A DNA stretch of 64,000 nt from an uncultured Campylobacter sp. Lineage in GTDB: Bacteria; Campylobacterota; Campylobacteria; Campylobacterales; Campylobacteraceae. The translations under genes and the position numbers were made by a program. The stretch covers positions 248,001-312,000 of the forward strand of contig NZ_CALGPY010000014.1 of assembly GCF_937959485.1 (NCBI RefSeq), given 5' to 3'. This document shows, piece by piece, positions 24,958-34,162 of this stretch. Under the pieces are notes generated by a model that was given only the letters and a program-made list of their open reading frames with translations, was not told the origin of the DNA and did no database searches. How positions within the stretch are numbered: the stretch's first letter is position 1; each line of letters begins with the position of its first letter.

Positions 24958-26247
24958 ATGAAAATTTTAAAAAGCACGAAGGCAAATTTCAAAGAGGAGT
25001 TTGCAAGGCTGGTGCGCCGCGGCGAGACGGATATGAGATCGGTAATGCCCGTCGTAAGCGGTATCATCGAAGATATCAGAGCACGCGGCGATGAGGCGCT
25101 AGCTGAACAGATTGAGAAATTTGACAGATGGCGCGTGCAGGGCGATCTGTCTATCACGCAAGAGCAGATGAGCCGCGCCTATGAAAATTTAACCGCAGAG
25201 CTCAAAAACGCGCTTCAGATCGCATACGAGCGCATCTACGCTTATCATGAAAAACAGCTTGAGAGAAGCTGGTTTAGCTTCGATCCAAGCGGCGCGATGC
25301 TCGGGCAAAAGATCACGCCCGTGGATCGCGCGGGGCTATATATCCCGGGGGGCAAGGCAGCGTATCCGAGCTCGCTTCTGATGAACGCGATCCCAGCAAT
25401 CGTCGCGGGCGTGGAGGATATCAGCGTCTGCACTCCCGCCGTGGGCGGCGCCGTAAATGAGCTGCTGCTCGCGGCGATGCATGTGCTGGGGATCAAAAAG
25501 GCCTACAAGGTGGGCGGCGCAAGCGCGATCGCGGCGATGGCATACGGCACGCGCACGATCGGCAAGGTCGATGTCATCACGGGCCCCGGGAATATCTTCG
25601 TCGCAACCGCTAAAAAGCTCGTGTTCGGCGACGTAAATATCGATATGATCGCGGGCCCTAGCGAAGTGGGCATCATCGCAAACGCTGCGGCAAATCCGCG
25701 CAACATCGCCGTGGATCTGCTCAGCCAAGCCGAACACGACGAGATCGCAAGCAGCTTTTTGATAAGCGACGATGAAAAATTTGCTCTTGCCGTCGCAGAG
25801 CACATAGAGCGCGAACTTCCTACGCTCGCGCGCGAGCCGATCGCTCGCGCCAGCGTGCAAAACAAGGGCGCAATCATCATCGCGCGCGATATGAACGAGT
25901 GCGTAGAGTTGATGAACGAGCTTGCGGTCGAGCACCTAGAAATCGCGACCGAAAACGCCTACGAGCTGCTTCCGCGCATACGCCACGCAGGTGCAATATT
26001 TTTGGGCCACTACACGCCCGAAGCGATGGGTGATTACCTCGCAGGCCCCAACCATACGCTGCCGACCGGCGGAAGCGCGCGATTTTTCTCGCCTTTGGGG
26101 GTTTATAACTTCATCAAACGAAGCTCGATCATAGCGCTAAATAAGCGCGCCATAGACGAGCTCGGAGGCGCGTGCATGGCGTTAGCGGACGCAGAGGGGC
26201 TCGGTGCGCACAAAAAATCGGTGCAGATTAGATTTGATGAGAAGTGA
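24958..26247 (+). CDS. hisD: Histidinol dehydrogenase HisD
   Basis: Zinc and NAD-dependent oxidation of histidinol to histidine, the last step of the pathway. The 429-residue protein shows YIPGGKAAYPSSLLM near 130, GGASAIAAMAYGT near 185, the NAD loop VDVITGPGNIF near 205, the zinc ligand segment LLSQAEHDEIAS near 260, AVEHLEIA near 325, and GPNHTLPTGGSARF near 365. The length is normal. The start is supported by CAAGGAGC. It is monocistronic here, with no other his genes in the window. Confidence 0.96.
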   Translation: MKILKSTKANFKEEFARLVRRGETDMRSVMPVVSGIIEDIRARGDEALAEQIEKFDRWRVQGDLSITQEQMSRAYENLTAELKNALQIAYERIYAYHEKQLERSWFSFDPSGAMLGQKITPVDRAGLYIPGGKAAYPSSLLMNAIPAIVAGVEDISVCTPAVGGAVNELLLAAMHVLGIKKAYKVGGASAIAAMAYGTRTIGKVDVITGPGNIFVATAKKLVFGDVNIDMIAGPSEVGIIANAAANPRNIAVDLLSQAEHDEIASSFLISDDEKFALAVAEHIERELPTLAREPIARASVQNKGAIIIARDMNECVELMNELAVEHLEIATENAYELLPRIRHAGAIFLGHYTPEAMGDYLAGPNHTLPTGGSARFFSPLGVYNFIKRSSIIALNKRAIDELGGACMALADAEGLGAHKKSVQIRFDEK

Positions 26248-26582
26248 TTTTGCAGCGGTAGCGAAATTACGAAATGAAATTTTAAAAAAGCGGCTCAGGG
26301 CTTAAATTTGCCCGCATGTAGCTTAAGGCGGTTCGCATGCAGCTTAAAAATTGCGAAGCGAAATTTTAAAAAGCACCGGCGGCAGTTGCGAAACCGCGAG
26401 CCGAAATTTAGAATTTAAAGACGAGTTAAATTTTAAAAAATGTAAGCATCGCGATGAGAGTAAAATTTTAAAATTTCAAAAGCGCTATAAATTTAAAAAA
26501 ACGGTCGTATTTGATTAAAATTTAAGGCAAATTTACTAAGCGAAATGATATACTTTCGCTGATTTTTTACAAGGAGAGAAAA
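26248..26582. other. AAATTT-rich spacer with imperfect repeats and a promoter
   Basis: 335 bases without a gene. GCATGTAGCTTAA (about 26314) and GCATGCAGCTTAA (about 26335) form a short direct repeat, and GCGAA-ATTTTAAAAA words recur about every 40-60 bases. The 3' end has a candidate -10 box at 26549. Confidence 0.6.
26549..26554 (+). promoter_or_regulatory. Putative -10 box (TATACT) for the small exported protein
   Basis: GATATACT lies 28 bases upstream of the ATG at 26583; CAAGGAGAG is the ribosome-binding site. The T-rich stretch upstream fits Campylobacter promoters. Confidence 0.5.
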
Positions 26583-26873
26583 ATGAAAAAATCACTTTTA
26601 GTTTTGGCTAGTTTTGGCTTTGCGCTAAGTCTTAGCGCCGCAGATCTTTCAGATAGTTGCAAGGAGTACTTCGCAGATCTTGATAAGATGGTTGATACCT
26701 ACAAACAAGCCGGTCAAGAGCAGCAGGTCAAGATGTACGAGGATCAAAAAAAGCAGTCTATGGATCAGATCAGCGCACTTCCTAAGGAGCAGCAAGAGGC
26801 CACTTGCAAACAAGCTAAAGAGATATTTAAGCAGATGATGGATCAGATGAAACAACAAGGCGCTATGAAATAA
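26583..26873 (+). CDS. Small exported helical protein, two cysteines
   Basis: 96 residues: signal peptide (KKSLLVLASFGFALSLSA), then a charged, Gln/Lys-rich helical domain with one cysteine near each end (DSCKEYF and EATCKQA), which could form a disulfide pinning a helical hairpin. Similar short exported proteins are annotated as a domain of unknown function in Campylobacter and relatives. It has its own promoter and a strong terminator, so it is a well-expressed single-gene unit. The function is unknown. Confidence 0.85.
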   Translation: MKKSLLVLASFGFALSLSAADLSDSCKEYFADLDKMVDTYKQAGQEQQVKMYEDQKKQSMDQISALPKEQQEATCKQAKEIFKQMMDQMKQQGAMK

Positions 26874-26906
26874 ATACCTTCGCGGGCACGATGATGCCTT
26901 CTTTAG

Positions 26907-26944
26907 TCGCGGCGATGCGATATCGTCGCGATTAATTCTTTTTA
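26907..26944 (+). terminator. Rho-independent terminator after the small exported protein
   Basis: TCGCGGCGAT (26907-26916) pairs with ATCGTCGCGA (26922-26931) through ten base pairs, one of them G-U, over a five-base loop. A T-rich run TTAATTCTTTTT follows. Confidence 0.75.
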
Positions 26945-27336
26945 AACTCACGCTTTTATTTTAAAAATTTTTAAATTTTAAAATTTGGATGTTTTATCCT
27001 CGCTGTTTTTGGGGGTGCACTAAGAATTTCAGATTTGATATTCAGCTTGTCGCAGGAAGCCAAAACAAATAAAGCGCTCGTGTCATTAAAATGCTCCGTA
27101 AGGCGATGCATCTTAGTGGGACGCTACGGTGCACCAAAGATTTACGAGCCGTTTTGGCGCGGCTCGAAACAGCGCCTCATCAATATGATGAATTCGAGGC
27201 TCGGTTTGAGCGTTATTTTATCGCGATTTGAAATAGCTGGGCTCATAGATAGAGCAAATTCGCGTCTCAGTTTGCGGCTCTGCTTATGAATTTACGGCTT
27301 TACGACCAAAAACATCTCGCAAGATCGCCTTGAATT
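26945..27336. other. Spacer with a doubtful 84-codon ORF
   Basis: 392 bases. A plus-strand open frame with TTG start covers 27035-27289 and translates to a basic, Ser/Arg/Leu-rich peptide without a recognisable domain or good ribosome-binding site. The same DNA repeats CGAGGCTCG/GCGGCTC words. It may be a decayed gene or dispersed element; I do not call a gene. Confidence 0.3.
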
Positions 27337-27954
27337 TTAATCCTTAGTAACGATCGTGCCGTTTTGTATTTCGCGCACGCAGACATTTCTGTGCAGCTCT
27401 TTATCGCTATCTAAAGTATAGTAGTGCGTTGTTACTGTGCAGCGTAAATCGGCGTCGATGACGAACTCCTGCTTGGCGCGCATCGGCGGCTTGCTTTTAC
27501 CGCAGTGCACGTAATCGGCGTAAATTTCGCGACAATCGCTTATACGAAATGCGTCGTTTAAAAGGCACATAAAAACATATTCGTGCCCGCGTTCGCTATC
27601 TTGAAAATCCATCAGATAAAGCCTTAGCAGAATTGTTTTGGCGCTCTTTTCGGGCAAACGACAAGCCCTTATGTCTTTGATCCTCTCCCAATACGCACTT
27701 AGATTGTCGATTAAAAAATTCTCCTTTGTGAACGAAAACAGCTCATTTTTATCAAGTAAATTTTTATCGATAGCCGCTAAGGGCGAAATTCCTCCCGGAT
27801 AGCGAATCGGCAGTTGCGCGATCGGTAGATCGTCGTAAATATCTTTCATACTCTGATAAATCTCCGATCGCGGCGCATCGTCTTCCTTGGCTGTGGCATT
27901 TTCCATGCCGCATAGCGCAAGTAGGCACAGCAAAAATATCCACACCTGCTTCAT
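27337..27954 (-). CDS. Exported protein of unknown function
   Basis: About 205 residues, not recognised. I chose the ATG at 27954 because AAGGGGGAA precedes it and the product then begins with a clean signal peptide (KQVWIFLLCLLALCGMENATA); the longest ORF adds 15 basic residues. The mature part holds six cysteines (for example DIRACRLP, FMCLLND, SDCREIY, YVHCGKS), suiting a disulfide-bonded periplasmic protein. It is the downstream-most gene of the minus-strand accessory block and overlaps nothing. Confidence 0.6.
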   Translation of the reverse strand: MKQVWIFLLCLLALCGMENATAKEDDAPRSEIYQSMKDIYDDLPIAQLPIRYPGGISPLAAIDKNLLDKNELFSFTKENFLIDNLSAYWERIKDIRACRLPEKSAKTILLRLYLMDFQDSERGHEYVFMCLLNDAFRISDCREIYADYVHCGKSKPPMRAKQEFVIDADLRCTVTTHYYTLDSDKELHRNVCVREIQNGTIVTKD

Positions 27955-28154
27955 AGCATTCCCCCTTGTTTCGGTCGTGATCCCTTTTCTCCTAATCATA
28001 CTGAAAATTTTAAAGCCTTATTAATATGAAGAAAAAAGATCAAAAATCAAAGCGCCGCTTTACAGCCATCCTTAGCCATCTTTTTCTATTCTACCCTTGC
28101 TTTTGGGCTAATTTAATCCGAGTCCTCTTCTTGTGTGAAACGGACGATGCGCTG

Positions 28155-28856
28155 CTATTCGCCTTCCGTAGCCTTTTCGGTGAAGCTAACGATGCGCGGA
28201 GCTGCGATGCGCGCGTAATCCTGTGCGTTTAGGATGATCGAGTGATCGAGCAAGCCCGCGTTGAAAGCGATCTCATCAAAGCGTCCGAACAGCGACGGAT
28301 CGGCGATTAGCAGCAGTTTGTCGTGGAAACTAAAGGGTGGCACCGAGCCGATGACGCAGTCCGTGAGATCGCCCACTTCATCGGGGCTTACGAGCGACGC
28401 TTTCGTGCCGCCGAGCCCCTCTGCCAGGCGCTTTAGATCGGTTTTGTGATCGGCTGCGAAGACCGCTAGGACGTAGATCCTGCCGTTTCTGCCCGCGGGT
28501 TTGTCGCTAGGAAGCTTCAGCTGCTGCGGTGCGTTGGCGCAGATTTGATCGGCGGTTAAAGCTAAATTTCCCGCGCAGGCGCCGTTTTCGCAGCCTTGAG
28601 CGCTCGCAAGGGCGGAAGCGTCGAGATTTTGCGCGTCATCGGCGCTTTCTAAATTTAAATTTTGCGCGAAAGAGATTTGCCCGTCCTTAAAGCCCTTGAT
28701 CGTGCAAACTAGCGCCTTTGCGCCTTGTCCCAGCTGCGTGCCTCGGGCTTTGGCGACCTCGGCGGAGGTGCCCGCGCTTTCGTGAGCTACTACGCGGAAG
28801 CGTGCGCCCTGCTGCGTCAAAAGCTCTTTTAGGCTTTCAAAAATTCTCTCTGACAT
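28155..28856 (-). CDS. YbaK/ProX-type aminoacyl-tRNA deacylase
   Basis: About 233 residues with the YbaK/EbsC fold: VVAHESAGTSAEVAKARG near 22, the catalytic-lysine segment GAKALVCTIKG near 45, VGSVPPF-type IGSVPPFSFHDKLLL near 175 and a C-terminal NAGLLDHSIILNAQDY. Such proteins hydrolyse misacylated tRNA. Residues about 62-115 are an Ala/Asn/Leu-rich insertion absent from the compact family (about 155-165 residues). The ATG at 28856 has AAGGAGAGAGA upstream; the -10 box at 28879 rules out the longer ORF start. Confidence 0.82.
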   Translation of the reverse strand: MSERIFESLKELLTQQGARFRVVAHESAGTSAEVAKARGTQLGQGAKALVCTIKGFKDGQISFAQNLNLESADDAQNLDASALASAQGCENGACAGNLALTADQICANAPQQLKLPSDKPAGRNGRIYVLAVFAADHKTDLKRLAEGLGGTKASLVSPDEVGDLTDCVIGSVPPFSFHDKLLLIADPSLFGRFDEIAFNAGLLDHSIILNAQDYARIAAPRIVSFTEKATEGE

Positions 28857-28878
28857 TCTCTCTCCTTGTTTTTGCAAA

Positions 28879-28884
28879 ATTATA
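28879..28884 (-). promoter_or_regulatory. Putative -10 box (TATAAT) for the YbaK-type gene
   Basis: On the minus strand AGTATAATTTTG is 23 bases upstream of the ATG at 28856, with AAGGAGAG between. Confidence 0.55.
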
Positions 28885-29040
28885 CTGAAATTTTAACCAA
28901 ACGACCCATCGGTGCCGAAATTCCATTCTTCGCCGTAAAATTTATCTCGCCTACGCGCAAAACCATTGCGCGATGAAAGATCTATTGCATGGCGGAAATT
29001 CCGCCATGCATAAGCTCGGTCCGCCCTATTTCTTGCGAAA

Positions 29041-29466
29041 TTATTTCATCTTGCGGATTTTGGGCTCTTTGCTCTCTACGAGTTCGTAAATTTTAAGCTC
29101 GACTTTAACGTCTTTGGGCGCTAAAATTCTAATTTCGCCGCCGTCGTAGGCGAATGGATGCGTGAGCTCGTAATAGATCCGCTTCTTTTGTTTCTTGCCG
29201 TCGCACAGCATCAGCGTTTGAGCAAGCTCATCGCCGCCGCTAAACTCGTAATAAAGCCCGTCCGAGCCCTCTTTTTGCTTTATTTTGCCGCCGATCAGAT
29301 ACGCGTCGTTGCAGTCGGCTTTGATCTCTTTCGAAAAGACCGCTTCGACCTTAAACTGCTGCGGCGGCATCTTTGACGGCGTTAGCTCAAAGACGTTCAG
29401 CTGCTTTTGCGCTTCGCCGCCGAATAAAAACAGCGGCAAGAGGAAGAATAAAACGCTTTTTCTCAT
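29041..29466 (-). CDS. Exported protein of unknown function
   Basis: 141 residues with a signal peptide (RKSVLFFLLPLFLFGGEA) and a mature beta-rich domain with a single Cys pair (KADCNDAYL, LMLCDGKKQ). No domain recognised. The start has CAAGGAGTAAAGT upstream. It sits between the YbaK-type gene and a lipoprotein gene on the same strand. Likely periplasmic. Confidence 0.65.
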   Translation of the reverse strand: MRKSVLFFLLPLFLFGGEAQKQLNVFELTPSKMPPQQFKVEAVFSKEIKADCNDAYLIGGKIKQKEGSDGLYYEFSGGDELAQTLMLCDGKKQKKRIYYELTHPFAYDGGEIRILAPKDVKVELKIYELVESKEPKIRKMK

Positions 29467-29550
29467 ACTTTACTCCTTGAAAAGATATTTTTATTTAAAA
29501 TTTTAGCAAAATTTTTACTCATTAAACTGAAATTTCAATCGACTTTGTTT

Positions 29551-30264
29551 TTATCTGTAGCAGATGATATTTTTTAGCGCCTCTGCCTCCGGTTTTAACG
29601 CCTCGCTATCGGTTTTTTGCGCGGTGCCCTTTTTGTTTGCTAAATTTTTACTAGAGCCTTGCGGCGAGGGTTTTTCCCGCGAGTTTAAAGCTTTGACGGC
29701 GTCGCGCGATATTTCGCCCTGCGTCTGCGCGGTGGAAATTTCGCCGCCAGCCTCGCCAGCCTTGCTCGCGTGGCGGCTTAGCACGCTTTTGACGCGTATC
29801 TTTTCGCCTGCGTAAAATGCCTCGCAAAGCCCTCTTTGCGCCTCATAGTCTGTCACTTTGACGCCGCCTTCTTGAAATTTATAAAATTTCACCCGTTTTG
29901 CTCTGCGTAGCTCTTCCGCTCCGCCCCATACGTCGCTCTGCGCGTCAAGATCCGCGAGCGCAAATGCGCCGTCTGCCGCCTTATACATATTGCCGAGCCT
30001 TATCGGTATGCGTTCGCCGCTCTTTTTGGTAAGCACGAAGCCGATCTTTTCGCCATCTTTTGGGCTCTGGCGGAACTGCTTGGAGAAAAACGCCGTGAAA
30101 AATGCGACCTCCTTGATCTCGCCGTCGGTGCCTAGGTATCTCGTCCAGCCATCTTCGGGCACGTCGATCTCGGCGACGTCTCGCCCGTCTTTTGCGCCGC
30201 ATTTTAAGCCCGCGCAGCCGCTAAGCGCTAATGCCGCAAGCGCGGCTAGAAATAGATTTTTCAT
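29551..30264 (-). CDS. Lipoprotein of unknown function
   Basis: 237 residues with a lipoprotein signal ending in the lipobox LSGC (C17), so acylated and membrane-anchored. Residues 25-150 are a compact domain with DGWTRYLGTDGEIKEVAFF, and the C-terminal about 80 residues are low-complexity Ser/Gly/Lys-rich. The start is supported by GAAGGGAA. No family recognised. It lies 63 bases downstream of the 118-residue gene. Confidence 0.65.
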   Translation of the reverse strand: MKNLFLAALAALALSGCAGLKCGAKDGRDVAEIDVPEDGWTRYLGTDGEIKEVAFFTAFFSKQFRQSPKDGEKIGFVLTKKSGERIPIRLGNMYKAADGAFALADLDAQSDVWGGAEELRRAKRVKFYKFQEGGVKVTDYEAQRGLCEAFYAGEKIRVKSVLSRHASKAGEAGGEISTAQTQGEISRDAVKALNSREKPSPQGSSKNLANKKGTAQKTDSEALKPEAEALKNIICYR

Positions 30265-30327
30265 ATTTTCCCTTCAAATAAATTTTGGCTCAAAGCAGGG
30301 CGCTCAGGCACGTAAATCCGTAGGGCA

Positions 30328-30684
30328 TTATTTTAGGCTCGCGGGATAGCCACTAAATCTTTCGATCCAGCCGTCCTCGCCGTAGAGCTCGCCGCAAAGC
30401 CCGTCCGAGAGCTCGGCTAGATTTTCGCCCGCCTCGTCCGCAAGCCGCCAGCGCTCGCTTTGCTCGAAAAAGCTTAGCGTCTCATGCAGGACGTGATCGG
30501 TAAGATGCGCGCAAAGCGTCCTTAGCGCCTCCCTCTGCCGCGGCGAAAACTCTGCTATCGATGCATACAGCCGCTCGCACCGCGCGCCTTTCATCCGACC
30601 GCTTACGACCCCGTCCAACCACGCCAGCGACCCGTCTCTAACCTGTCGCACATACTCTCGCCCGAAACTCTGTAAAACATCCAT
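30328..30684 (-). CDS. Small cytoplasmic protein of unknown function
   Basis: 118 residues, all helical in appearance and rich in Glu/Leu/Arg, no signal peptide: FSPRQREALRTLCAHLTDHVLHETLSFFEQSERW is the core, of which only the first part is typical helix-turn-helix-like spacing. AAGGAG seven bases upstream of the ATG supports coding. Its size and solitary cytoplasmic nature resemble small immunity-type proteins, but this is only an impression. Confidence 0.55.
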   Translation of the reverse strand: MDVLQSFGREYVRQVRDGSLAWLDGVVSGRMKGARCERLYASIAEFSPRQREALRTLCAHLTDHVLHETLSFFEQSERWRLADEAGENLAELSDGLCGELYGEDGWIERFSGYPASLK

Positions 30685-31053
30685 TTTTCACTCCTTGCAT
30701 TTAAATTTTAAAATTTTTGGCGCCTCGCCTAAATTTAGATCGAAATTTAATTCCTAAGCCCGTTTAAGCTTTTTGCGTCCTAAATACGGCGAGCCGCATT
30801 CACCTTTTATAAAATTCTACTTAGCGAGCGCCGTTTTTTATCGTTTGCGCTGCTATTTTACCGCGCCGCAAAATTCGCGCTGCACCTCAAAGCCCAGCGC
30901 CGTTTAAATTTTAAAATCCGAAAGTTTGCGACCGAAATTTTAAAATTTAAGGCTCGATGAAATGCGTTTCGGCGCGATGGTATGCGCCGCTTGAAACTTT
31001 AAATTTTAAAAACTCGCACTTCGCCTCAAAGCCCGCTAGCGGGGCTAAATTTA
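30685..31053. other. AAATTT-rich spacer in the accessory block
   Basis: 369 bases without a supported gene; a plus-strand open frame (from 30957) is antisense to the next gene and low in complexity. TTTAAATTTTAAAATTT words recur at about 30711, 30903 and 30941. Confidence 0.5.
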
Positions 31054-31401
31054 TCAAGCCGACGTCGCCCAGATGCGTAAAAATCGTTGTCCGCTCGCCT
31101 CAAACGAGCACTCCTGCCAGTCCCAGTCGTTTTCTCTGCCCATTGCGAAATTTTGCGGCTCGTCCGATAGAGCCGCCGCGCTCAAAGCAGCCGCTATACG
31201 CTCTTTCATAAAATCATCGGGCTCGCAGGACTTGAATTTTTCAAATTTTATCTCGTAAAGGGAAGCGAGTCCAAAGTCCGTGCGCACGAGCTTGCCGCAC
31301 TGCTGCGCGAACTCCGCCGCGCTATATTCGTGCTTTGGGGCATAGTACCAAACCTCCAGCTCCTCAATGCTTTCGCCCCCAAATTTTATGGATTTTATCA
31401 T
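31054..31401 (-). CDS. Small protein of unknown function
   Basis: 115 residues, no signal peptide, with alternating strand and helix (SIEELEVWYYAPKHEY, LVRTDFGLASLYEIKFEKF) and a tryptophan-rich C-terminal segment (NDWDWQECSF). No domain recognised. AAGGGAGC upstream of the ATG supports the start. The stop of the 183-residue gene lies 36 bases upstream, so the two may be coexpressed. Confidence 0.55.
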   Translation of the reverse strand: MIKSIKFGGESIEELEVWYYAPKHEYSAAEFAQQCGKLVRTDFGLASLYEIKFEKFKSCEPDDFMKERIAAALSAAALSDEPQNFAMGRENDWDWQECSFEASGQRFLRIWATSA

Positions 31402-31437
31402 TTCGGCTCCCTTTTCGCTTGTCGCCGCGCTTTAAAT

Positions 31438-31989
31438 TCAGACGCCGAAGTCCGCTCGCATCCCCTCTTTGCCTTTCGGCGTAAAATAACAAACGACGTA
31501 GCAGAGTATTCGGTCTTTGCAATCGTATTTGGCTTCGAGGCTTTCGATAATGCGCGCAAATTCCTGCGGCGGCTTGTCCGCAAAGGCGCCTCGCAGCTCC
31601 TCTGCGGCGATATGTCGCGGGCCAAGGAGCAGATACGCCGCACCGCCGTCCTCATCCTCGCTGATGGCGCGTAAAATTTCATCGCTCGCGCGAACTCTCC
31701 AGTGCTCCTTGCCGTCCCACTCTCGCAGGCTCAAAAACGTCGTGCCGCCGTCAGCGTCCAAAGCCTTTTCGTTTAAAATTTGAGCGCGTAAGGTGCCTTC
31801 ATTTAAGCTCTCCTCGCTCGCGACCTCGATAAAAACGTCCGTGCCGAGCAGATAGCTGGTCCGCTCAAACTCGCTTTCGTACTCCCGGCCGTCAAATTTA
31901 GCGGCAAATTCGCGCACCCGCTCGTCCGCTTCGCAGCCGAACATCATCGCGTCGCTATCTGAAATTTTAACAATATAAGGCTCGTTCAT
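31438..31989 (-). CDS. Acidic protein of unknown function
   Basis: 183 residues, cytoplasmic by sequence, strongly acidic in the N-terminal two thirds (DGREYESEFERTSYLLG, DVFIEVASEESLNEG). No recognised domain. The ribosome-binding site is weak (AGAAAAGCC). It begins 16 bases after the stop of the exported repeat protein, suggesting cotranscription, and precedes the 115-residue gene. Confidence 0.5.
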   Translation of the reverse strand: MNEPYIVKISDSDAMMFGCEADERVREFAAKFDGREYESEFERTSYLLGTDVFIEVASEESLNEGTLRAQILNEKALDADGGTTFLSLREWDGKEHWRVRASDEILRAISEDEDGGAAYLLLGPRHIAAEELRGAFADKPPQEFARIIESLEAKYDCKDRILCYVVCYFTPKGKEGMRADFGV

Positions 31990-32005
31990 GAGGCTTTTCT
32001 AAATT

Positions 32006-33448
32006 TTATTGCGGTTCGCATTTGCCGTAAACCCACTCGCGAGTTTCGTTTAGCTTAAACTCGCCGTCCTTTAGAAAATACTGCTTGCTGCTTTTGATCG
32101 CGTTTTTGCCCGCGGCTATGTAGTCGCCGATGAAGCCGCGATCCAGGACGTCGTGCGCTAAAATATCTCGCTCAAAGACGTTTTGCGTCTTTTGCGTCTC
32201 GCGCCATTTGCCGCTCTCATCAGGCTCGCGCAGGATGATCGAGATGTTGTTGCCTGCTTCGTCGTAGCCGTAGATATACTCGTACTGCTTGCCGTCGGAA
32301 GCTGCGCGATTTTTTATCACGTTGCCGCGCGCGTCGTAGCTAAACTCGTTTTCAAACACGACCTCCCAGCGCTGCGACTCCTCGCGCCAGAGCACGGTTT
32401 GCTCGCGCAGAGGCCTGCTTTCCTCGGTCTCCTCGTGCACGTTTTTGTAGTACTCCCTCCACTCGTTTTTTGCGGCGTCCCAGCGCGATCTTAGCTCACT
32501 AAAGCGCCTATGCTTAGGCTCGATTTTGTATAAGGCCTTTTCGTCGCGCTGCCAGGCGCCGTCGCGCCACGCAAAATTTATCTCGCTGCGCGTCCCGTCC
32601 GCTGCCGTAAAGACGGTATGCTTTGTAAGAGGTACCCATTTGCCGCGCCACGCGTAGCCTTCGGAGCCCGCGTAAACGTCGCCGTTGTAGTGATATATCG
32701 ATTTTTCGTACGGAGTCCATTTTTTCGCTTTGGCGTTCCATTCGTAGGTCGCTACGAAATTGTTTCTGTCGTTTTCATCGACAATCCTTTTTGTAAGGTG
32801 CGTCGGCGTCCATCTGCCCTTTTTTAGCGTGAAATTTTGTAAAATTTCCGTTTTGCCCTCGCGCTTTTCGACGACTTTTTCTCCGTCGTACGGCTTGCCG
32901 TCCTTGCTTTGCAGGCTGAAATAAATTTTTGAGCCGTCAGCAGCGATCTCCTGCTTGCTTATCGCAGTTTCGCGCAATTTGTTTGTATCCGCGTCCCAGT
33001 CGTATTCGACATTTTCGATCTCGCGCTCGCCGCTTTCGTCAAATTTGCTAAAGCTTTTAGATACGGACGATCCCTCTTCGCCGCTCTTTTTGTAGATTTT
33101 TTCTAGGCGGCGGGTTTTAGCGTCGTAGTTTTGGCTCACTTCATATTCGTAGCGCGGCACGGCGCCGCCCTCTGTTTTGTAGCTCGTCTTTTGCAGGCAA
33201 ATTTTATCCGTTCGCGTTTTGAAATTTGATGCCGTTTCGTGCGTCTCGCCCGTCTCGGTTGCGCCCGCAGGCACCGCGAGCGCTAATGTCGCCGCCAAAA
33301 TAGAGCTTGCTAAAACTGCCGTCCGCGCCCTCAAATTTACCGCCGCTAGCGCCCTAAAGACGCCCGCCGAAATAATCGCTCGCGCCTTTAAATTTGCCGC
33401 CGTAAAATCTGCCGCATCCTCGGGCAAAATTTTAAAAACACCTCTCAT
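32006..33448 (-). CDS. Exported protein with tryptophan/YD-like repeats
   Basis: 480 residues. The first 45 residues are an Ala/Arg-rich extension, then a hydrophobic signal-like stretch (TAVLASSILAATLALAVPAGATE). The rest is built of 30-45 residue beta units with a GxW or KxW core (KKGRWTPTH, AKKWTPYEK, RGKWVPLTK, RDGAWQRDE, NEWREYYKN, QRWEVVFEN) and YDxxGN turns (FSYDARGNV, YGYDEAGNN). This pattern resembles YD/RHS-like or periodically repeated beta proteins of unknown role. It is paralogous to the gene at 34163; the C-terminal 70 residues correspond clearly. AAAGGAG supports the start. Confidence 0.7.
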   Translation of the reverse strand: MRGVFKILPEDAADFTAANLKARAIISAGVFRALAAVNLRARTAVLASSILAATLALAVPAGATETGETHETASNFKTRTDKICLQKTSYKTEGGAVPRYEYEVSQNYDAKTRRLEKIYKKSGEEGSSVSKSFSKFDESGEREIENVEYDWDADTNKLRETAISKQEIAADGSKIYFSLQSKDGKPYDGEKVVEKREGKTEILQNFTLKKGRWTPTHLTKRIVDENDRNNFVATYEWNAKAKKWTPYEKSIYHYNGDVYAGSEGYAWRGKWVPLTKHTVFTAADGTRSEINFAWRDGAWQRDEKALYKIEPKHRRFSELRSRWDAAKNEWREYYKNVHEETEESRPLREQTVLWREESQRWEVVFENEFSYDARGNVIKNRAASDGKQYEYIYGYDEAGNNISIILREPDESGKWRETQKTQNVFERDILAHDVLDRGFIGDYIAAGKNAIKSSKQYFLKDGEFKLNETREWVYGKCEPQ

Positions 33449-33480
33449 GACCGCTCCTTTATTTAAATTTTAAATTGCGT

Positions 33481-33909
33481 TTATCGCTTTATATCTTCGC
33501 TCGAAAAAGCTCTCTCGCCTTTGTAAATTTTCTCATAGCGGCTTAGCTTGCCCTCTTTGAAATAGCCGATGAAATAGCTCGCCGATTTTTCGGCCTGCTC
33601 TTGCGAAATTTCATCGTAAAGATATACGGGCCCCTTTGATTTTTGTTTGTGTAGGCATGAACAGCTGCGAAAATAGCGCCTTTTGATTTTAAAATTTTGT
33701 GCCTCGCCGCCTTGCTCGTCTGCATGCTTTGTTGCGCTTATTTCGCTACTTTGCTTGTCCGCGGGCGTTTGATCATCTCTCCCGCCGCCTTGCGCCGTCT
33801 GTTTTTGCTCGCTCGCCGCGCCGTGATCTTGCGCCTCTACGGCGGTAAAACAGATACTCGCCGAAATTAAAGCCGAAATAGCCGCCCTTACCGCTCTAAT
33901 TAAAACCAT
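33481..33909 (-). CDS. Exported protein with low-complexity linker
   Basis: 142 residues: a signal peptide (RAVRAAISALISASICFTAVEA), a Gln/Asp/Lys-rich linker (about 28-75), and a short C-terminal domain with a Cys pair (RSCSCLHK) and YFKEGKLSRYEKIYKGE. The ending resembles a fragment of the adjacent repeat protein (RRLEKIYKKSGEE), so it may be a truncated or shuffled relative. AAAGG upstream of the ATG. Function unknown. Confidence 0.5.
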   Translation of the reverse strand: MVLIRAVRAAISALISASICFTAVEAQDHGAASEQKQTAQGGGRDDQTPADKQSSEISATKHADEQGGEAQNFKIKRRYFRSCSCLHKQKSKGPVYLYDEISQEQAEKSASYFIGYFKEGKLSRYEKIYKGERAFSSEDIKR

Positions 33910-34162
33910 TTTTCAACCTTTCCTTTTGCCGCCGCTGCGTGCGGACCTGCCGCGATGTAGGATTTAAATTTTAAAATTTGCGCGGCACACGAAACATCCG
34001 CGCCGTTAAATTTAACTGTAAAGCTCGTGTGCCGGCACCTGCTAAATTTTAAACCGGCACTCGCACGAATATTGCTACGTCCGCTAAATTTAACCGCGAC
34101 ATTCGCGCAAGATCGCGCAGATAAAATTTAGCCGCGAAATTTTACCGACGCATCTTCAAACG

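Noticed and set aside
27035..27289. 84-codon plus-strand open frame with TTG start
   Set aside because: Basic, no motif and no good ribosome-binding site; the region looks like repeat-rich spacer.
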